Source of the DNA: a virus
Direction: 5' to 3' (one strand)
IMG/VR virus record: IMGVR_UViG_3300035698_016634
Coordinates: 1 to 21,279 of that record
DNA: 21,279 bases
The notes under the pieces are model-generated. The model saw nothing but the letters and a program-made list of their open reading frames with translations. It searched no databases and had not been told where the DNA came from. The translations under genes were made by a program, and so were the position numbers. Numbering within the stretch: position 1 is the stretch's first letter; each line of letters starts with the position of its first letter. Positions 21,166 through 21,279 of the stretch are shown one piece after another.

Positions 21166-21279
21166 ATGAGTGATCATGTAGGTTTTCAATGGGTGGCTCG
21201 GTCGATCAGCGAGGGAATAAAAATAAGGAAGAAATCTTGGCATAAAGACGCATGGATCATGTGGGAGTCGCAGGGATTC
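21166..21279 (+). CDS. DUF2829-like small protein, N-terminal part (cut by window edge)
   Basis: ATG at 21166 is preceded by AAGGAG at about eight bases and the frame is open to the window end (38 residues). The visible sequence has the pattern W-V-A-x-x-I-x-x-G-I-K-I-R-K-K-S-W-x-x-x-x-W, which resembles the opening of DUF2829 proteins (G-x-x-[VI]-x-R-x-x-W). Some DUF2829 proteins act as Tad2, which sequesters the signal of Thoeris immunity. The resemblance is short, and other small phage proteins share this opening, so the family assignment is tentative. Confidence 0.5.
   Translation, partial: MSDHVGFQWVARSISEGIKIRKKSWHKDAWIMWESQGF

Noticed and set aside
21129-21173. 14-codon frame starting in the stop of the 383-residue gene
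   Set aside because: It is too short for evidence; it may be a coupling peptide, since it ends just past the next start, but nothing else supports it.
1-21279. tRNA genes or CRISPR array
   Set aside because: No cloverleaf with a T-loop GGTTCRA box was seen, and no regularly spaced direct repeats with unique spacers.

Overview
This window is part of a tailed double-stranded DNA phage, or a closely related prophage, with a long non-contractile tail (siphovirus-type). The evidence is a contiguous minus-strand block running terminase, portal, scaffold, capsid, connector, tail tube, frameshifted tail chaperone, tape measure and distal tail protein. Facing it is a plus-strand block of recombination and DNA-metabolism genes. 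No integrase, rRNA, tRNA or CRISPR array was seen. Shine-Dalgarno sites of the AGGAG and AGGGGG type point to a bacterial host, but nothing identifies the host, and I could not run any database search.

Layout, left to right. Positions 1-12941 are the late genes, all on the minus strand and packed with ATGA or TAATG overlaps. In transcription order (high to low coordinates) they are: two unrecognised small proteins, the terminase small subunit, a ParB-like protein, the terminase large subunit, the portal, two gpG-like morphogenesis proteins related to each other, the scaffold, the major capsid protein, a small decoration-like protein, a connector carrying an EF-hand loop, a tail terminator candidate, the tail tube, the tail assembly chaperones joined by a -1 frameshift on an A9 tract, the tape measure, a distal tail protein and the start of a further tail protein cut by the left edge.

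Positions 12942-14157 hold a RecU-like Holliday junction resolvase on the plus strand, a convergent unknown minus-strand gene, and a repeat-rich, strongly AT-biased 383-bp gene-free stretch that is the best candidate here for a replication origin. Positions 14158-16209 (minus strand) encode a primase-polymerase fused to a helicase-like ATPase domain. Its gene contains an 11-G run between the two domains.

From a divergent promoter region near 16210-16291, the plus strand carries a Sak4/AAA_24-like recombination ATPase and a DUF669-like single-strand DNA-binding protein. A 237-bp intergenic region follows, with paired 17-bp repeats, a pseudoknot-like fold and a long hairpin. Then come a RadD-like SF2 helicase, a 52-residue ribbon-helix-helix regulator with a dyad operator at its own start, a long-loop terminator, a 45-residue membrane peptide, a second protein with a ribbon-helix-helix-like end, a 383-residue membrane-anchored protein of unknown function and, at the right edge, the start of a small protein that resembles DUF2829.

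How it fits together: the primase-helicase, ATPase, SSB, SF2 helicase and RecU-like nuclease make a plausible replication-recombination set that would produce concatemers and resolve branches before the terminase packages them into capsids made by the minus-strand block. The least explained parts are the 17472-17708 intergenic element, the 13775-14157 repeat region and the accessory genes after 19200.
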